Source: Taenia hydatigena
Taxonomy: Eukaryota; Platyhelminthes; Cestoda; Cyclophyllidea; Taeniidae
Assembly (NCBI GenBank): GCA_036345935.2
Contig: JADWOT020000010.1
Span: 11,405,546 to 11,469,545, forward strand
DNA: 64,000 nt
Direction of reading: 5' to 3'
Shown here: in pieces, positions 61,340-64,000 of the stretch
Numbering within the stretch: the first letter of the stretch is position 1
Layout of the letters: each line of letters begins with the position of its first letter
Translations under genes and position numbers: made by a program
Notes under the pieces: generated by a model
The model's database searches: none
Told to the model about the DNA's origin: nothing
Seen by the model: only the letters and a program-made list of their open reading frames with translations

Positions 61340-62640
61340 CCTGTGGGATTCCTATGTGGAAGGAAAATTCAACTTCTCTTCGTCAAGAAAAGCTCGTCCG
61401 TTTCGCCACCCTGAACACGCATATGACATGACATTCTGTCTGTCCCCACCACCCTGCATAGGTGCATCAAATGAGTGCATTCTAATTAGTCTGCTTTTGA
61501 TTGCGAAATTTGCTGCTGCTGCTGCTGCTGCTTTACCTCTCCTCATTGTGTTACGAACCATGAAGAAAGTCTTCTTGCAGTTAGAGTTTACGAGATGTGG
61601 TGCACTTTCCTCGGTTCCTTTGCTGATGTTATTTTGTTCATGAGTGAGCGAAGAGGCATAGGAAGATGACACGACTTTGAGTGGGTTAGGCTCTCTTTAG
61701 TGCTCCTCGTCTAAACCACAGAACTTGGCTCCTTGATTATTGTCAAGAAGTGCCTCTTTTGGATGGTTGCCTTCGAAAAGAGAATGAATAAATGAATGAA
61801 TGGAGTGTTCATTCTAGGGGTAATGTTATGGCAATAACTGGGACGGTTTTGGTCTGCTTGCCTCCCCTGCTGTAGTGGTGGTGGTTGTTGTTCTGGTGGT
61901 GGTTGTTGTGATGATGATGATGAAGAAGAAGAAGCTTCGGTGTGGTCTCTGCCCTTCCTTTAGTCGCGGTTGTAATTAGCCTTCACTCTATTATTTTTTG
62001 TCGTATGATTGGCGGGTCGCGGATACACGAACAGAGGTGTGGACTTGACGTTGTCCTCAAGTTGGCCATGTTAGTGAATATACTTGACGGCTCGCAATCG
62101 ATTGACGTGCCCTCGAGACCTAATCAAATGCGCTGATTTGTTCCGCCTCTGCCCGCAACTCAGTACACTGGTCAGTTTCATCTATTTTTACTTCCCTTCC
62201 CTTTCAATTACCTGGTTAATGGGTTACTTGGGTGGCAGGACCTTGACCACGTGGACAGGCAAAGGTGAGAGGATCCGTCCATTTGAAGGCTGTCTTATCT
62301 CTGTCCATTTATAGCAATCCAACTTGCCAGTATGCTGATTTTATGTCCAGGGTGGAGACCAAGTCCCACTCGTGTGGGTAGTCTACCGAAACAGTTATGT
62401 ATGACAACGAGAGCTCATTCTTCCCCGTTGCTGCTTCCAGCCTTTTGTATTGGACGCGCAGCTGTTGACTTCCGTCTCTCCCTTTTTAGAGCACTCGGCG
62501 GGACCTATGATGACTTCGATGGATTTGTGGCCTCACCTCCGATCAATGCTTCCATGGGAGGGTACAAGTCCTGCAGGCGCGTGCACGGTATGCTGCTACC
62601 ACTGTAAATTACTCAACAACCTTCCCAACCCGCCAGAAAT
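61340..62640 (-). repeat. Segmental repeat R, copy 7 (inverted)
   Basis: Parallel to R4 (61,470-61,680 with 34,015-34,215; 62,065-62,130 with 34,610-34,680) and in reverse complement to R6. It carries the GCT run at 61,512-61,532. Confidence 0.65.
61877..61935 (+). repeat. Mixed triplet tract (GTG/GTT/GAT/GAA)
   Basis: Successive short runs of GTG, GTT, GAT and GAA triplets. The matching region of R4 (34,425-34,445) has only a few such triplets. Confidence 0.8.
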
Positions 62641-62659
62641 CGATTCTTATAGATGGTGA

Positions 62660-63585
62660 AAGCCAGTGATTCCAGCCTCTTAGCCAAAAGAATGAATAAA
62701 TGATCTAGCTCGCACCCAAACACGGCTACTTCCAACGTGGATGCAAAAGCTATCAACTTCTCGACATGTATTTGACAAAATCTTGAAAATGTTGTTGCTG
62801 GTCAGTTTTATTTAACTTCTGTATCACGAAGTGCGATGGAGTGCTCAATCGGAGCAATGGACATTCACTCCACCCACATCTGTGTGACTGCAGGTTTCCT
62901 GGAACGAAGGGCAAAACAGCTGCATTAAGTCAAATGAAATGAGGCTAGAGAGATAACAGGAGTACTGCCGCGTCAACTGAACTTCTCAACGTCAACTCTG
63001 ACAGCACCAGATAACTCTTTTGAATGTGGTTATCCTGACGTCAAACCTAGGAAGAATTGAGTTGAGGACAGACGATGATTAATTTGAATATGCGGTTGCA
63101 TGAGCTCTTGAGGAATTAGGACTGTGGACGAGCTTACTGCATCCTTCACGGTGACCTGAGCTCACGACCTGAACTACCCAGTAAGGCATCAGTGCTGCCT
63201 CGTTTACAGGTCAGGTGGACACCGCATCAAGTAACTTCAAAAACACTAACGCGGGTCAAGTGGCAATCGCACTACTAATTTTGTATGTACAAAGAGTCCA
63301 TGCCACCGCTTAAATTCAATATGTGCGACTTGAAACTGGTTTTTACAACTAGTGTGCAACAATCACAAATACAAGCAATCCACCAGTGAAAACCACAGCA
63401 ATGTCCAAGTGTTGTCTATCAACGTGTTATGACGCACTTCTTGAGAACAAGACTATTGTCGTGACCCGTGTGTGCGAGTACGCGTGCCCAGATGAGGACT
63501 TGGGAGCGTGAATGACGTTTACTTGAGGCCTCATCTCTTCACACAACCCAACATCACTTCAACAGAACAACAGAACAATTCTGGG
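62660..63585 (-). repeat. Segmental repeat A, copy 5
   Basis: Runs in the same direction as copy 1 and inverted to copy 2, with which it shares 63,420-63,570 against 7,590-7,740. It lacks the pentamer run. It abuts R7. Confidence 0.65.
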
Positions 63586-64000
63586 GAGGTGGATTTGCCA
63601 CTAGCATCAAAATTAGGTGCATTCACATCAGCAAAAAACGCAAATTGTGTAGTGTGAAATAAAGTCGTCGGTGCGTGACTTGTGATAGTTAAACCAGTCT
63701 AGACACGCACATCACTTCATTTTGATGGCCTCTCCAACTCAGTGCTTCTGCAGCCCACTAAGGTCAGCCAAGTCCACGTAGGCACATCCACGTGAATAAA
63801 TGAATGAATTAATGAAGACGCCTGCTCAGCCAACTGCAAATGTGTTTCTGCTCATACGAAAGTAATCGAAAGAGTGGGTGCCTTCTGCTTACATGCATGT
63901 GATCAAAACAATTTCAAAGTGGTGAGGTGTACATCAGAGATACGGCGCGACGGAGTCCAACGTGGACGTGTAGAATTCGGTCGACGGTTGGGCATATGGA
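63586..64000. other. No recognised feature
   Basis: The window's last 400 bases show no gene or repeat match apart from a short AATG/ATGA run near 63,795-63,815. Confidence 0.4.

Overview
The window looks like nuclear DNA from a parasitic flatworm, most likely a taeniid tapeworm (Echinococcus/Taenia type). Reasons: there are no bacterial-style genes; coding potential comes in short GT-AG exons; ATTC tetranucleotides are frequent; short solo LTRs of the size of taeniid TRIM elements are present; and the only recognisable genes resemble the expanded GP50 diagnostic-antigen family of taeniids. The species and the family name come from recognition, not from a search.

Genes. Three paralogous units lie on the + strand at about 25.3-29.9, 45.0-49.8 and 53.8-58.9 kb. 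Each has a TATA box, a signal-peptide exon, ectodomain exons with cysteines and N-glycosylation sequons, a run of tiny phase-1/phase-1 exons, and a last exon ending in a GPI-attachment-type hydrophobic tail. Only the third (54,859-58,486; 12 exons, 324 codons including stop) reads through intact. The first lacks an ATG, has an in-frame TAA and a +1 shift, and has lost two micro-exons. The second has a signal peptide but a 7-base deletion in exon 6 and no poly(A) signal. Three older relics of the same family lie at 3.0-4.2 kb (+), 8.7-9.1 kb (-) and 39.8 kb (+).

Repeats. Nearly everything else is a mosaic of low-copy segmental repeats, labelled here A (about 0.9-1.1 kb, 5 copies), B (about 2-2.6 kb, 3 copies plus a fragment), C (about 1 kb, 3 copies), D (2 copies), R (1.3-4 kb, 7 copies) and U (upstream module of two GP50 units). 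Copies occur in both orientations. Blocks B and R at 9-15.2 kb are mirrored in the same order, inverted, at 35.5-39.9 kb. All three B copies join the same cut point in a GP50 relic, so B was duplicated together with that relic.

Mobile DNA. Four solo LTRs of 184-186 bp (TG...CA ends) are present. Two have perfect 5-bp target duplications, and one of these also has a precise empty site in a neighbouring tandem copy.

No tRNA, rRNA or CRISPR was seen. Repeat boundaries were set by eye and are good to tens of bases at best.
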